Position numbers and translations under genes: made by a program. Under the pieces are notes generated by a model, which did no database searches, had not been told where the DNA came from, and saw nothing but the letters and a program-made list of their open reading frames with translations. Positions 26,184 to 36,080 of a DNA stretch of 53,361 bases are shown in pieces (position 1 is the stretch's first letter; each line of letters opens with the position of its first letter). The DNA is from CAYZUC01 sp964481705 (GTDB lineage Bacteria > Bacillota > Clostridia > Lachnospirales > Lachnospiraceae): assembly GCA_964481705.1 (NCBI GenBank), contig CAYZUC010000006.1:1-53361 (forward strand), read 5' to 3'.

Positions 26184-26349
26184 ACGCTAATACATACATT
26201 TCATAAAATGCTTTATTCAACGCATCATCGTAAAAGCTGTCTTTCTCCTTTCCCTTTTTTATCTTATGCGTATATGCCAATACGCCTTGATGCTTTACCT
26301 GTTCATCGTTTGCCTGTTTCTTCGTCTGTTCCCTTTGTTTCTGAACCAT
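26182..26349 (-). CDS. Small hypothetical protein (55 residues)
   Basis: Begins MVQKQREQTKKQANDEQV and ends DALNKAFYEMYVLA; very hydrophilic and basic, with no membrane segment. The ATG at 26349 has AAAGGGGA about ten bases upstream; the ATG nine codons earlier has none. Its TAG lies inside the arm of the fold-back repeat, so the last residues may have changed when the repeat inserted. No recognised family; could be a short regulatory protein or not a gene at all. Confidence 0.45.
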   Translation of the reverse strand: MVQKQREQTKKQANDEQVKHQGVLAYTHKIKKGKEKDSFYDDALNKAFYEMYVLA

Positions 26350-26618
26350 GATGTCAAATCCCCTTTCCACTTTCATGCTTACGTACCTTCTGTATTTTTA
26401 CGATTATGTAATCGTTTTCTTCTCTCCCACCCTATTAGTATATGCAGGTGGGAATATAATATACACTTGTTCCGTTCCGTTAATTCGGTAATCTTCTCTT
26501 CAAGTGTTATATACATGATACAAAACAATTGTGTACAGTGTTTGACTGGTTTGTGAAATAAATCAGAGTTTATTCTTAAGGAATCATGAAGCATTTTCCA
26601 TTTTAATTTATACTTTTT

Positions 26619-28000
26619 TTAGGATTGTGTGAGAGTATCCTTAAGCATCTTCTGAATCAAGGTTGCATCCGCCTGTCCCTTCATCGCTTTCATAGACTGG
26701 CCAACTAGAAAACCGATGGCCTTATCCTTTCCATTCCTGTAATCCCGTATCGATTCCGGATTGGATTCAATGACTTCCATAATCACCTTCTCCAATTTAC
26801 TGGTATCGGTTTTTGTTATCAAATCATGCTTTGCTGCGTAATCTTCCGGATTGACATTCTCTGCAAACATGACTTCAAAAATACCTTTCGCAACTGTTCC
26901 GGTAATCACCTTCTTCTCTACAAGTACTATCAATTTTGCGAGATTCTCAGCAGAAAAAGAAATACTCTCTGCCTCCATATCCTTTTCCTTAAGNNNNNNN
27001 NNNTCTCAAACAAATCCGCCATATGCTTGTTCGATGTAATCATCTCAATATCATAATCCGGAATGGAATACTCCCTTCGGTAGCGTTCCATTTTCTCACT
27101 CCGAAATTCCGGCTGAGCATCACGAACCCGTTCTATCCACGTCTCACTAATTTGAACAGGCGGCAGATCAGGGTCCGGAAAATAGCGATAATCTCTAGCA
27201 TCCTCTTTGCTCCGCATAGCATAAGAAGATCCGATGCTGTCATCCCATTTTCGTGTTTCCATAATAACCTGCTGTCCCGTCTCGAGCAGCTCCACCTGCC
27301 TTCTTGTCTCTCCCTCAATGGCATGTGTAATTGCTCGAAACGAATTGAGATTCTTCATTTCTGTGCGAGTACCCAGTAGCTGTGATCCCATTTCCCTTAC
27401 CGAAATGTTTACGTCTGCTCTCATGGAGCCCTCCTGTAATTTACAGTCTGAAGCACCAAGGTACTGAATAATCAGACGTAGCTTCTCAAGGTATGATATC
27501 ACCTCCTCAGCTGAATGCATATCCGGCTCTGACACAATTTCCAGTAAGGGTACTCCAGAACGATTATAATCAATCAAAGAAACGTTTCCATCTTCTTCAT
27601 GAGTCAGTTTTCCTGCATCCTCCTCCATATGTATTTCATGAATCCCAATTCTTTTCTTTCCATCACTGGCATCAATTTCTACATAACCCTCACGGCATAT
27701 GGGCAAATAAAGCTGTGAAATCTGATAATTCTGAGGATTATCCGGATAAAAGTAATTCTTACGATCAAATTTTGAGAAACCTGCAATCGTACAATTTGTT
27801 GCAAGCCCTACTGCTATCGCATACTCCACCACCTGCTTATTTAATACCGGAAGCGTACCGGGCATGCCAGTGCAGACAGGACAGGTGTGCGTATTTGGTT
27901 TTCCTCCAAATTCAGTAGAACAACCACAAAAAATCTTTGTTTTAGTTGACAGCTCTACATGAACCTCGAGGCCAATTACCGTTTCATAGCTTTTTCCCAC
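26619..28000 (-). CDS. gatB: Aspartyl/glutamyl-tRNA amidotransferase subunit B, interrupted by an assembly gap
   Basis: GatB activates Glu- or Asp-tRNA for amidation by GatA. The N-terminal part has YETVIGLEVHVEL, the zinc-type cysteines CGCSTEFGG and CPVCTGMPG, and RSGVPLLEIVSEPD. After ten N (26994-27003) the C-terminal YqeY-like part continues with ENLAKLIVLVEKK. The frames differ by one across the gap; compared with normal GatB, about 25 residues including the NWLMGE region are missing, so the true gap is near 75 bases. The start is probably the GTG at 28000, with AGGAGG nine bases upstream inside the overlap with gatA; the ATG at 28030 lies before that ribosome site. Confidence 0.93.
26994..27003. 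other. Assembly gap (10 N) inside gatB
   Basis: Ten undetermined bases. The flanking gatB frames require a gap length of 2 modulo 3, so ten is a placeholder. Protein comparison from memory suggests roughly 75 missing bases. Confidence 0.97.
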
Positions 28001-29447
28001 AGCCTTCGTCCTCCTTTTTTCGCTGTTCATAAGTGTAAGCCGCTTGAATCAATGTATTTTCCCGAAAATGGTTCCCCATAAGCTGCAAGCCGATTGGTAA
28101 ACCTTTGCTGTCGGCGCCACATGGGATACTGATTGCCGGAATACCTGCAAGGTTCGCCGCAACTGTGTAAATATCTCCAAGGTACATTTTTATTGGACTT
28201 AACAAACTCTCTCCTATCTTAGGAGCTGTCGTGGGTGCCACCGGTCCCAAGATAATGTCATACTTCAAAAAAGCATCCTCAAAAGATTTACAAATCAGAT
28301 TCCTGACCTTTAACGCCTTCAGGTAGTAAGCGTCGTAATAACCGGAACTCAATACAAAAGATCCAAGCATAATCCGCCGTTTCACCTCAGTACCAAAGCC
28401 TTCGGAGCGTGTTCTTTTGTACATATTATGTAAACCATCGTACTGCTTTGTACGATATCCATATTTCACCCCATCAAATCGCTCAAGATTAGAGCTTGCT
28501 TCTGCATCTGCTATCGTATAATAGGCCGGAATCGCATACTCTACAAGGCTCAGGGGAAACTCCTCTACCATTGCCCCTGCGCTTCGAAATACTTCAATTG
28601 CACGCAAGACAGACTCTTTTACCTCCGAATCTATATCGTTTGTAAAATAATCTGTTGGTATGCCAATACGAATTCCTTTGACATCATCAACTAACGATTT
28701 GGTAAAATTCCTATTCTCTCGTTTCATCGAGGTTGAATCCTTGCTATCATAGGATGCAATCGTTTCTAACATGTAAGCACAATCCGTAACATCTTTGCTT
28801 ATCGGACCTATCTGATCCAATGAAGACCCATAGGCAACTAATCCATATCTAGAAGCTGTCCCATAGGTCGGTTTCATACCGACCACACCACAAAAGGAAG
28901 CTGGCTGCCGGATCGAACCACCCGTGTCTGAGCCAAGTGCACAAAAGCATTCCTCGGATGCAACTGCTGCAGCTGACCCTCCCGAAGAACCTCCTGGTAC
29001 ATAGTCTATATTCCTTGGGTTCCTCGTAATGCCAAAAGCCGATGTCTCGGTTGTCGATCCCATGGCGAATTCATCCATATTGGTCTTCCCAACAATGAGA
29101 GCACCTGCTTTTTCCAGATTAGATATCACCTCCGCTGAATAAGGAGGAAGGAACTGAGACAGCATCCTGGATCCACAGGTAGTACGTAATCCTTTTGTGC
29201 AAATGTTATCCTTGATTGCAATAGGTACTCCTGCCAACGGATGTACTAATTTCCCTTGCTCAATTTGTCGTTGAATTTCGACTGCTTTTCTCTCTGCTTC
29301 TTCTCGATTCAGAGTCACATAGCAATGAAGCTGTCCCTCTGTCCGATCGATCTTTCGAAAGGTTTCGTGTAATGCTTCCAATACAGAAAGCTCTTTCTCC
29401 TGTATTTTCTTTCCCAATGTAACTGCTGTTAATTGTGTGATATCCAT
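27984..29447 (-). CDS. gatA: Aspartyl/glutamyl-tRNA amidotransferase subunit A
   Basis: 487-residue amidase that releases ammonia from glutamine for the GatB reaction. Amidase signature: AIKDNICTKG with the catalytic Lys, GGSSGGSAAAVASEE with the cis-Ser region, and GSDTGGSIRQPASFCG with the nucleophilic Ser. Length is normal. It lies 4 bp after gatC and overlaps the GTG start of gatB by 17 bp, so the order is gatC-gatA-gatB in one operon. Presence of the operon implies that Gln-tRNA and/or Asn-tRNA is made by the indirect route. Confidence 0.97.
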   Translation of the reverse strand: MDITQLTAVTLGKKIQEKELSVLEALHETFRKIDRTEGQLHCYVTLNREEAERKAVEIQRQIEQGKLVHPLAGVPIAIKDNICTKGLRTTCGSRMLSQFLPPYSAEVISNLEKAGALIVGKTNMDEFAMGSTTETSAFGITRNPRNIDYVPGGSSGGSAAAVASEECFCALGSDTGGSIRQPASFCGVVGMKPTYGTASRYGLVAYGSSLDQIGPISKDVTDCAYMLETIASYDSKDSTSMKRENRNFTKSLVDDVKGIRIGIPTDYFTNDIDSEVKESVLRAIEVFRSAGAMVEEFPLSLVEYAIPAYYTIADAEASSNLERFDGVKYGYRTKQYDGLHNMYKRTRSEGFGTEVKRRIMLGSFVLSSGYYDAYYLKALKVRNLICKSFEDAFLKYDIILGPVAPTTAPKIGESLLSPIKMYLGDIYTVAANLAGIPAISIPCGADSKGLPIGLQLMGNHFRENTLIQAAYTYEQRKKEDEGCGKKL

Positions 29448-29451
29448 CCCT

Positions 29452-29763
29452 CTACCTTTCTTCCTTTTTCCCGGAAATGGTCATTGGAACCACATATTGA
29501 CCTTCCTTAGTGACAGGACTATTCTTTAATACTTGATCCGCATTATTTTCATTTGTCACAACATCCTCTCGAAAACAATTGGATGTGGAAAAAAAGTGAC
29601 TCATCGGCTCTATCCCATTTGTATCGAGTTGATTCATTTGATCCATGTAGCGAAGCATACTCTCCATATCACCCTTCGCCTGTTGCTTTTCTTCTTCGGA
29701 CAATTCAAGCTGTGCCAGAACCCCAACATATTCCATTGTCTTATCATCAATATACTCTTTCAT
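29452..29763 (-). CDS. gatC: Aspartyl/glutamyl-tRNA amidotransferase subunit C
   Basis: 103-residue small subunit that holds GatA and GatB together. The family pattern is visible: TMEYVGVLAQLELSEEEKQ near the N-terminus, MLRYMDQMNQLDTNGIEPM in the middle, then FREDVV and KEGQYVVP. The ATG at 29763 has AAAGGA six bases upstream; an ATG two codons earlier is also possible. It is the first gene of gatCAB. The terminator at 29814-29844 separates it from the GGDEF gene upstream; no clear promoter was seen in the short gap. Confidence 0.94.
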   Translation of the reverse strand: MKEYIDDKTMEYVGVLAQLELSEEEKQQAKGDMESMLRYMDQMNQLDTNGIEPMSHFFSTSNCFREDVVTNENNADQVLKNSPVTKEGQYVVPMTISGKKEER

Positions 29764-29813
29764 TGCCATTCCTTTCCCATGTATGAATCTGACACAAGTC
29801 TTCCATTACTCAT

Positions 29814-29844
29814 AAAAATCGCCGAGGAACGTATCCCCGGCGAT
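29814..29844 (-). terminator. Terminator of the LacI-GGDEF signalling unit
   Basis: Minus strand: ATCGCCGGGG / CCTCGGCGAT 10-bp stem with one G-U pair and a 7-base loop, then TTTTT. It lies 20 bp after the stop at 29864. Confidence 0.88.
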
Positions 29845-29863
29845 TACTAAATCTTATCCTATA

Positions 29864-31807
29864 TTACGTCTCTTCCAAATGAATATTTCGATTGGCGCGA
29901 CCTTCAATGCCATTATCTTTATAATAGCTTGTCTTCGCCTGATACATAATCTCATCCGCTTCATTGATTGCTTCATTTAATGTAATCTTATCATCCGGAG
30001 TTACAAGTTTTACCCCAAAGCTAATGGTCACCGAGTAGGGAAGTGCCATACGATCCACACGCTTCTTCAGTGCCTTTACCATGCTCAAGCATTGCTGCTT
30101 CAGATGTCCTTCACTCATGTCCGAACCTATTACTACGTACTCATCTCCACCATAACGAATCTTCAACCAGCTCTCGGGGAAGTAGCTCTGCAGCACCTCA
30201 GCTACCGTCTTAATCGCCAAATCTCCATGAAGGTGGCCAAAATTATCATTAATCTCCTTCATCGAATTAATATCGGCAAATACAATAACCGTATTCTTCT
30301 TTTTCTCTCTGTTCTCCTCGAACATCGGCATCGCAAGTGTCTTATATCCAAGTCGATTTAATAGTCCGGTCATGGAATCCATCATATAAAGTTCATTTAA
30401 CTTTTGATTCATCAATGCTGCAATATACTTCTGATTAAACTTCTCCAGACCATTACTGAGACTCTTGCTCCAATCATACCCAAATCGGTTCTCGATCAGA
30501 CGGTCTGCTTCCTTCGTCACAAAATAGCCTAAGACACGATTCTGAAAGTGAAGTGGCAGGAACATGAAAAAATCACTTCCCTCCGTCCGCATGGAATCCG
30601 GAATTAAGTCTTTCTTCTTAATCTTATGACATGGATATTCCTTGCCATCCTTAATATTAATAACTGCCATCATCTCATCACTGTAACCATCTATACGCTT
30701 TTTATTATTAATGCTAGCATAATCACGAGGAATGATATCTCTTTCCATGACAAAACAGAAGTTGGAACCCTCCATATCATGATTATCCTGCAGACACTCT
30801 CTTAGCTTTCTCCACAAAATAGACAAGTCATCACACTCAATAAAAATCTCTTCAATATGTCGAATATGTCGATTGAATGCCAAAGTAAGCTTTTGCTGAT
30901 AAAAACGCTCCATACAATAATTCTTCTGGCTCTCTTCTGAAGTAAGCTTACAGCCGCAGCTGTTTCTCAATACTGCTTTCGATGGCAAAACAAGATTATC
31001 CTCAATTGGCTCATGATCAATCATCTTCATCAGCTGACGAAAGACATTGCTCCCCAGATTATCCCAATCCCGATTTACCGTTGATACAGAAGGGGTAAGT
31101 AAGGAAGCGGATAACGTATCATCAAAACCGGTAACAGAGATGTCTCCCGGTACATCAATACCACTTCTGCTAAGTGCTGTGATGACTCCTATCGCTCCTT
31201 CATCATTTACACATACGATAGCATCCGGCATATTATTTCGATCACTTGTCAGCTCCAGTGCTTTATCAAATCCAAATTCATAGGACCAATTGCCATGACG
31301 AATCATTCTATCCTTGGTAATCGAAATCTTGTGTTCTTTCAATACATCAAGAAAAGCCCGCATACGCTCTGTGCTCTCGACATTATCATCCGGACCTCCG
31401 ATATAAGCAAGATTCCTCTTGCCGTGTTCGACTACGAGATGCTCAACCAGCTCATGCATTCCGGAATAATTATCGGTACCAACATAGGTCAATCCATCTA
31501 CCGAATACTCCAGACTAATCGCAGGTATCCCGGCTTCAAGAATACGCTTCTTCTCACGTTCCAAGACATCAAGACTATTAAATATATTAGAAAATAGAAT
31601 GGCACCATCAAAATCATTATAATCTAACAGATTAAAAATATTGTATTCACCGTCATTAAACTCGACAGTCTCGTCCACATAGCCGTAACACATGAAGAAG
31701 TAAACGTCAACGCCTTTTCCTTCGATTTCACGTTTCATTCCTTCCAAAACGGCAAAAATATATTCATATGACCAACCGGTAGATAACATTGCTATTTTTT
31801 TCTTCAT
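29864..31807 (-). CDS. Cytoplasmic LacI/GalR-like ligand-binding domain fused to GGDEF (diguanylate cyclase)
   Basis: 647 residues without signal peptide or membrane segment. Residues 4-285 match the effector domain of LacI/GalR regulators (TYVGTDNYSGM, LAYIGGPDDNVESTERMRAF, DAIVCVNDEGAIGVITAL, ISVTGFDDT) but no helix-turn-helix precedes it. The middle part (about 290-475) has a cysteine pair motif NSCGC and is unclassified. The end is a GGDEF domain with DSMTGLLNRLGY, FADINSMKEINDNFGHLHGD and YGGDEYVVIG, a fully active-looking site. It lies 53 bp after the kinase gene without a terminator between. The ATG at 31807 follows GGAGAGTGG; the GTG three codons upstream is less likely. Confidence 0.9.
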   Translation of the reverse strand: MKKKIAMLSTGWSYEYIFAVLEGMKREIEGKGVDVYFFMCYGYVDETVEFNDGEYNIFNLLDYNDFDGAILFSNIFNSLDVLEREKKRILEAGIPAISLEYSVDGLTYVGTDNYSGMHELVEHLVVEHGKRNLAYIGGPDDNVESTERMRAFLDVLKEHKISITKDRMIRHGNWSYEFGFDKALELTSDRNNMPDAIVCVNDEGAIGVITALSRSGIDVPGDISVTGFDDTLSASLLTPSVSTVNRDWDNLGSNVFRQLMKMIDHEPIEDNLVLPSKAVLRNSCGCKLTSEESQKNYCMERFYQQKLTLAFNRHIRHIEEIFIECDDLSILWRKLRECLQDNHDMEGSNFCFVMERDIIPRDYASINNKKRIDGYSDEMMAVINIKDGKEYPCHKIKKKDLIPDSMRTEGSDFFMFLPLHFQNRVLGYFVTKEADRLIENRFGYDWSKSLSNGLEKFNQKYIAALMNQKLNELYMMDSMTGLLNRLGYKTLAMPMFEENREKKKNTVIVFADINSMKEINDNFGHLHGDLAIKTVAEVLQSYFPESWLKIRYGGDEYVVIGSDMSEGHLKQQCLSMVKALKKRVDRMALPYSVTISFGVKLVTPDDKITLNEAINEADEIMYQAKTSYYKDNGIEGRANRNIHLEET

Positions 31808-31860
31808 GTATTCCACTCTCCATAGTGTACGAATCTACTTCATAATTATACCACAATTTC

Positions 31861-34800
31861 CTAATTCAGTAAATCATACATTTGACGCATGAGGTTGCCA
31901 CGGTCTATTGGCTTAGTCATGTATCCGTCAAGTCCAGCCTTCTTTGCCTGCTTAATATCATCCTCAAATCCATTTGCAGATACCCCAATAATCGGGATAT
32001 TGGCATCAGCCTTTCCAGAATCACGTATCATCATGGTTGATTTGATACCGTCAACATTAGGCATTCTCATATCCATCAATACACAATCGAAGGTATACTC
32101 AGGAGCATCCATAAATAATCGAAAAGCCTCTTCTCCATCAGCTGCTTCCGTATAAGTCATCCCTTCATGTGTCAGAATCGAGCATAGAATCAAACGATTC
32201 AGTTCATTGTCCTCCGCAACCAGAATATGACGTCCCTCCAGATGATAATCCTTTTTAGCATCCTGGTCACCCTCAATCAGATACTTCTGATTCTCTTCCG
32301 TATCCAAATAGAGTTCTACACGAATCGTAAACGTACTGCCCTTATCAACTTCACTCTGTACATCTACTTCACCATTCATACATTTAATCAGATTGTAGGC
32401 AATGGACAAACCGAGGCCAATATTGATTGCTTCTTTTCCCTCATTCTTTTTCTCTCGAGAATATGGGCGGAAAAGATTAGGAAGAAACTCTTTGCTGATT
32501 CCAACTCCATTATCCTTCACTTCCACGACAAGAACTGCCCTATTATCCTGTCTGCCCTCTTCCATCACACGAAGAGCAACTGTATCACCCTTGGATGTAT
32601 ACTTGAGTGCATTCAGCAGGAAATTAATCATAATCTGTTGAAACGCCGTACGATTTCCAATATAACTCTCTTCCAATATGCGATCCACTGTAACTTCCAG
32701 CTTCACACCTGACTGTTTCATAGTATCTGCGACCTTATCGCGCACACAGTCAAGAACCTCCTGAATCTCAAATTGCTCATTAACCTCGTCATTGATAATA
32801 TGCTCACTTCGTGAGGCTTCTGAAATATCATTCACAATGGAAGACATATGACTCACTGCCTCTGTAATCTTCTTCATGGTATCCATAAGCGCTTCCGGAT
32901 TGTTCATATCCTGTCCGGTTTTCTTGGCAAGGTTCATTAATTCGCTCATTGGTGTACGAATCTCATGTGCAATATGAGACAGATAGCCACTCTTCTCTTC
33001 GTTTGCCTGCTGTACAATGGATAATCTCTCTTCTGTATTTTGAAGCTTCTCCAGACCTACCTTTTGTGTTGTAACGTCAACAAGTGTAATTACACAACCA
33101 AGGATTTTATTTTCTGTAGAACGATATGGCGCAATACGCATGAAAAATACCTTATTCTTGCTGGTTGTAATCTCTCTCTCATCCGGTACTAATGTCCTCA
33201 GAACATTGTCACAGATCTCAGAGATATCCACAGTTGGAAAATGATAAGATATAAACTTCAGTGATCTTCCAATATCATGGTCCATAACACTGAATTCGGA
33301 TGTGACGTAATCTGTATATCGGCGGATATTCAATTTATTATCTACAAAAATGATACCAATTAAAGTTGAAGACAGGAAATTGGCTATATCATCATTCAAA
33401 TCTGCAAGTTCTGTCAGCTTAAGCTGATACTCTGAGTTTACGGTGTACAATTCTTCATTGACTGACTGCAGCTCTTCGTTGGAGCTCTGAAGCTCTTCAT
33501 TTGCAGTTAATAGCTCTTCATTTGCTGCCTGTAACTCCTCATTCACACACTCCTGTTCTGCAATGCTTCGATCCAGCTTGCCCTGAACCTCTCCCAGCTC
33601 CTGTTCAAGGTCTGTAATTCTCTGCGAGGCAACACGGTCAATTTCATACGGAACTGCCTCATCCATCTCACCACGCTGCTTCATCTCTGAAAAAATAAGT
33701 GCAAAGAGACAATCCTCTTCACCATTCTTTCTTCCAACTGGCATAACCGTCAGATTAATAATCGCATCTTCACGCTCACCCTTAAAGCGGATGTTTGAAT
33801 ACTGAACCTTTTGTCTCTTCTCACGAGCCTCCCGCAGCAGAGTAGAAACAGGAACCTTCAGTCCTTCGGTAATAACATCATAGAGAATATTACTAAACTT
33901 ACCTAGGGAAACATGTACATAATTACTGTTTTCTCCGTAAATATGTACAACCTCATTCTTATGATTAACAACAAGACAAGCAGGCATAAACTGCTCCAGA
34001 AGAGAAACATCTATGTACTCTTCCTCACTGACACCTAATTCATCCGGAAGTGGACGACGCGTAAAGCGTTCGTCGATTTCATTGGAAAAATCCTCTTCCA
34101 GGTACGTAGTCTGTAGATACGGAACTACCTTGGTGCCCGCAATCTTTACATTTCGGCGATGTGAAAAAATCTTGGCAACTGCATCTACCACCGGATATGC
34201 CTCTGTAAATGCTCCAATAGCCTCTGACTTACCAAGAAACAGATAACCTCCATCCTTCAGAGAAGCATGGAATATTGCAAACAAATCGTTCTGTAGAACT
34301 ACCTGAAAATATATCAACATATTCCTGCAGGAAATCAAATCCAGTCTTCCAAAGGGCGGATCCTGAAAAACATTATGAGGAGAAAATACAATCATTTTTC
34401 TCAGCTCACGATTTACCGTGTAGGTATTGTTCTGTCTTGTGAAGAAACGGCTTAATCTTGCCGGAGAAACATTATCGATTATGCTGTCACTATAGATTCC
34501 CTTTCCGGCAACTGTAATGGATTCTACATCCAAATCAGTCGCAAAGATTTTGACCGTTCTGCGTACCTTAAGCGTATCCATCATCTCACAAAAGAGAATA
34601 GCTATAGAATACGCTTCTTCGCCCGTGGAGCATCCTGCTACCCACACGCGAATAGGTTCCTCTTTCGTACTGCGTAACACAATATCCTGAATTGCCTTTT
34701 CCTTCAGGCTCTGGAAAAATTCCGGATCGCGAAAGAAATTCGTAACGCCAATAAGGACCTCTTTTGATAAGGTCCTGACTTCTGTTGGGGATTCATATAG

Positions 34801-35595
34801 AAGCTCAACATAATCAGAGAGAGTTTCTTTATGCGTCAACATCATACGACGCTCAATCCTTCTCAAGATTGTTGTGCTCTTATAATGGGTAAAATTGACG
34901 TTGCTGACTTTCTTCAAAATGAAATAAATCTTCTTCATCAGCTCATCATCAATCTGTTTTTCTGTTTTAAATTGTAATATTTCCTGTTTCTGAGATGCAT
35001 TTGCAATATGAACAAGCTCCAACGCAATCCCTTCTGGAGTAATCTGCGCATCAACCAGACCGGTTCGCATCGCACTGCGCGGCATACCATCAAACTTAGC
35101 GCTCTCAAAGTCCTGAACAAGTATCATGCCATCATTTTCTTTGATGGACTTAATACCATTGGTTCCATCGGAACCCGTGCCGGAAAGAACAATAGCAATC
35201 GCTCCTGCTCCTGCCTCCTCCGCCAGGGAGCGAAAAAACATATCAATGGGAAGATTCAACTCTTTCTCTCGTTGTGAACTGAGAAGAAGCTTACCTCCTG
35301 AAATCCGCATATTCTTACCTGGTTGTATCACATATACACAATCAGGCTTGATTTCCATTCCATCCTCAACCTGTACAACAGGCATATCTGTATACTTACC
35401 AAGAATCTCGCTTAATAAGCTCTTGTAATCCGGAGACAAATGCTGAATCACGATATATGGAAAACCTGTATTGGGGGGCAATGCAGTCAGGAGCTTTTGA
35501 ATTGCCTCCAGCCCACCAGCCGAGGCACCGATTCCTACGACATACTTCTTTTCCTGCTTACTCTCCTGAACCTCATTATTCTTTGACTTCCCCAT
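31861..35595 (-). CDS. CheB-CheR-PAS-histidine kinase-receiver fusion protein
   Basis: 1244 residues. CheB-like methylesterase (about 18-195): GASAGGLEAIQ, QHLSPDYKS, GTGSDGTNG. CheR-like methyltransferase (about 215-475): WVAGCSTGEEAYS (SAM site) and LISCRNMLIYF. A coiled coil of repeated NEELQ units (about 670-735). PAS (about 745-860). HisKA with HIAHEIRTPMSEL; ATPase with NALKYTSKG, VKDNGVGIS and GLGLSIAYNL. C-terminal receiver with VAEDNELNRL and phospho-Asp in LMDMRMPNVDG. No receptor or CheA/CheY gene is near. It overlaps the Hpt gene (TAATG), so a phosphorelay from its receiver to that Hpt is expected. No membrane segment: the signal is cytoplasmic. Confidence 0.95.
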   Translation of the reverse strand: MGKSKNNEVQESKQEKKYVVGIGASAGGLEAIQKLLTALPPNTGFPYIVIQHLSPDYKSLLSEILGKYTDMPVVQVEDGMEIKPDCVYVIQPGKNMRISGGKLLLSSQREKELNLPIDMFFRSLAEEAGAGAIAIVLSGTGSDGTNGIKSIKENDGMILVQDFESAKFDGMPRSAMRTGLVDAQITPEGIALELVHIANASQKQEILQFKTEKQIDDELMKKIYFILKKVSNVNFTHYKSTTILRRIERRMMLTHKETLSDYVELLYESPTEVRTLSKEVLIGVTNFFRDPEFFQSLKEKAIQDIVLRSTKEEPIRVWVAGCSTGEEAYSIAILFCEMMDTLKVRRTVKIFATDLDVESITVAGKGIYSDSIIDNVSPARLSRFFTRQNNTYTVNRELRKMIVFSPHNVFQDPPFGRLDLISCRNMLIYFQVVLQNDLFAIFHASLKDGGYLFLGKSEAIGAFTEAYPVVDAVAKIFSHRRNVKIAGTKVVPYLQTTYLEEDFSNEIDERFTRRPLPDELGVSEEEYIDVSLLEQFMPACLVVNHKNEVVHIYGENSNYVHVSLGKFSNILYDVITEGLKVPVSTLLREAREKRQKVQYSNIRFKGEREDAIINLTVMPVGRKNGEEDCLFALIFSEMKQRGEMDEAVPYEIDRVASQRITDLEQELGEVQGKLDRSIAEQECVNEELQAANEELLTANEELQSSNEELQSVNEELYTVNSEYQLKLTELADLNDDIANFLSSTLIGIIFVDNKLNIRRYTDYVTSEFSVMDHDIGRSLKFISYHFPTVDISEICDNVLRTLVPDEREITTSKNKVFFMRIAPYRSTENKILGCVITLVDVTTQKVGLEKLQNTEERLSIVQQANEEKSGYLSHIAHEIRTPMSELMNLAKKTGQDMNNPEALMDTMKKITEAVSHMSSIVNDISEASRSEHIINDEVNEQFEIQEVLDCVRDKVADTMKQSGVKLEVTVDRILEESYIGNRTAFQQIMINFLLNALKYTSKGDTVALRVMEEGRQDNRAVLVVEVKDNGVGISKEFLPNLFRPYSREKKNEGKEAINIGLGLSIAYNLIKCMNGEVDVQSEVDKGSTFTIRVELYLDTEENQKYLIEGDQDAKKDYHLEGRHILVAEDNELNRLILCSILTHEGMTYTEAADGEEAFRLFMDAPEYTFDCVLMDMRMPNVDGIKSTMMIRDSGKADANIPIIGVSANGFEDDIKQAKKAGLDGYMTKPIDRGNLMRQMYDLLN

Positions 35596-35996
35596 TACCG
35601 ATTACCCCCTGCGGATTCTTCTGCTTTTCCAGTAAGTAGTCCAATATTATCCCGAATAATATATATAATGTCATCATAACAACGCTCAATCTTATGATAA
35701 GATTCCTCAACATCCGATATCTTACCGGAGCGTATCAATACCACTAACTCTCCAACACTATGAAAGAGTGGAACAAATCCAAGATTCCCCGCAAGTCCCT
35801 TTAACGCATGTGCCGCCGTAAAGGCCTCATCCCAAGATTCTTCCTTAATTGCCTTCCCCAAATTCTCCATAGTAGCATCACCAAGAAAAGACGACAACAA
35901 TCTGCAATAAAGTACTTCATCATTGCAGATACGTTTCAAAGCACCCTCTACATCAGTCTCACCCCGTACGAGACCATCCAGTAGCTCTTGATTCAT
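35595..35996 (-). CDS. Histidine phosphotransfer (Hpt) domain protein
   Basis: 133-residue helical protein with the phosphohistidine motif AAHALKGLAGNLGF (His near residue 84) and the second helix SVGELVVLIRSGK. It carries phosphoryl groups between receivers. Its stop overlaps the ATG of the CheB-CheR-kinase gene, making the pair translationally coupled, and GGAGGGAT precedes its ATG. The final acceptor regulator is not in the window. Confidence 0.93.
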   Translation of the reverse strand: MNQELLDGLVRGETDVEGALKRICNDEVLYCRLLSSFLGDATMENLGKAIKEESWDEAFTAAHALKGLAGNLGFVPLFHSVGELVVLIRSGKISDVEESYHKIERCYDDIIYIIRDNIGLLTGKAEESAGGNR

Positions 35997-36080
35997 AGCT
36001 ATCCCTCCATTTACAATTCTCTATACTCCTTCTTTAAAACCTTCCCTCAGGTGAGACAATTATATACGATAACTGCTCTA

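Noticed and set aside
26379..26594. 71-residue minus-strand frame between the small gene and gatB
   Set aside because: No ribosome site before any of its ATGs, no recognisable family, unusual composition. The 270-bp gap 26350-26618 shows only weak hairpins (ACGATTA/TAATCGT near 26400 and ACACTTG/CAAGTGT around 26465-26515); nothing firm is supported.
26930..27003. Apparent end of gatB in a shifted frame (residues LRKRIWRQR...)
   Set aside because: Produced by reading through the placeholder N run. The true frame resumes at 26993 with normal GatB sequence.
35997..36080. TATAAT-like box upstream of the Hpt gene
   Set aside because: No acceptable -35 box at 15-19 bp, so no promoter is claimed although one is expected here.
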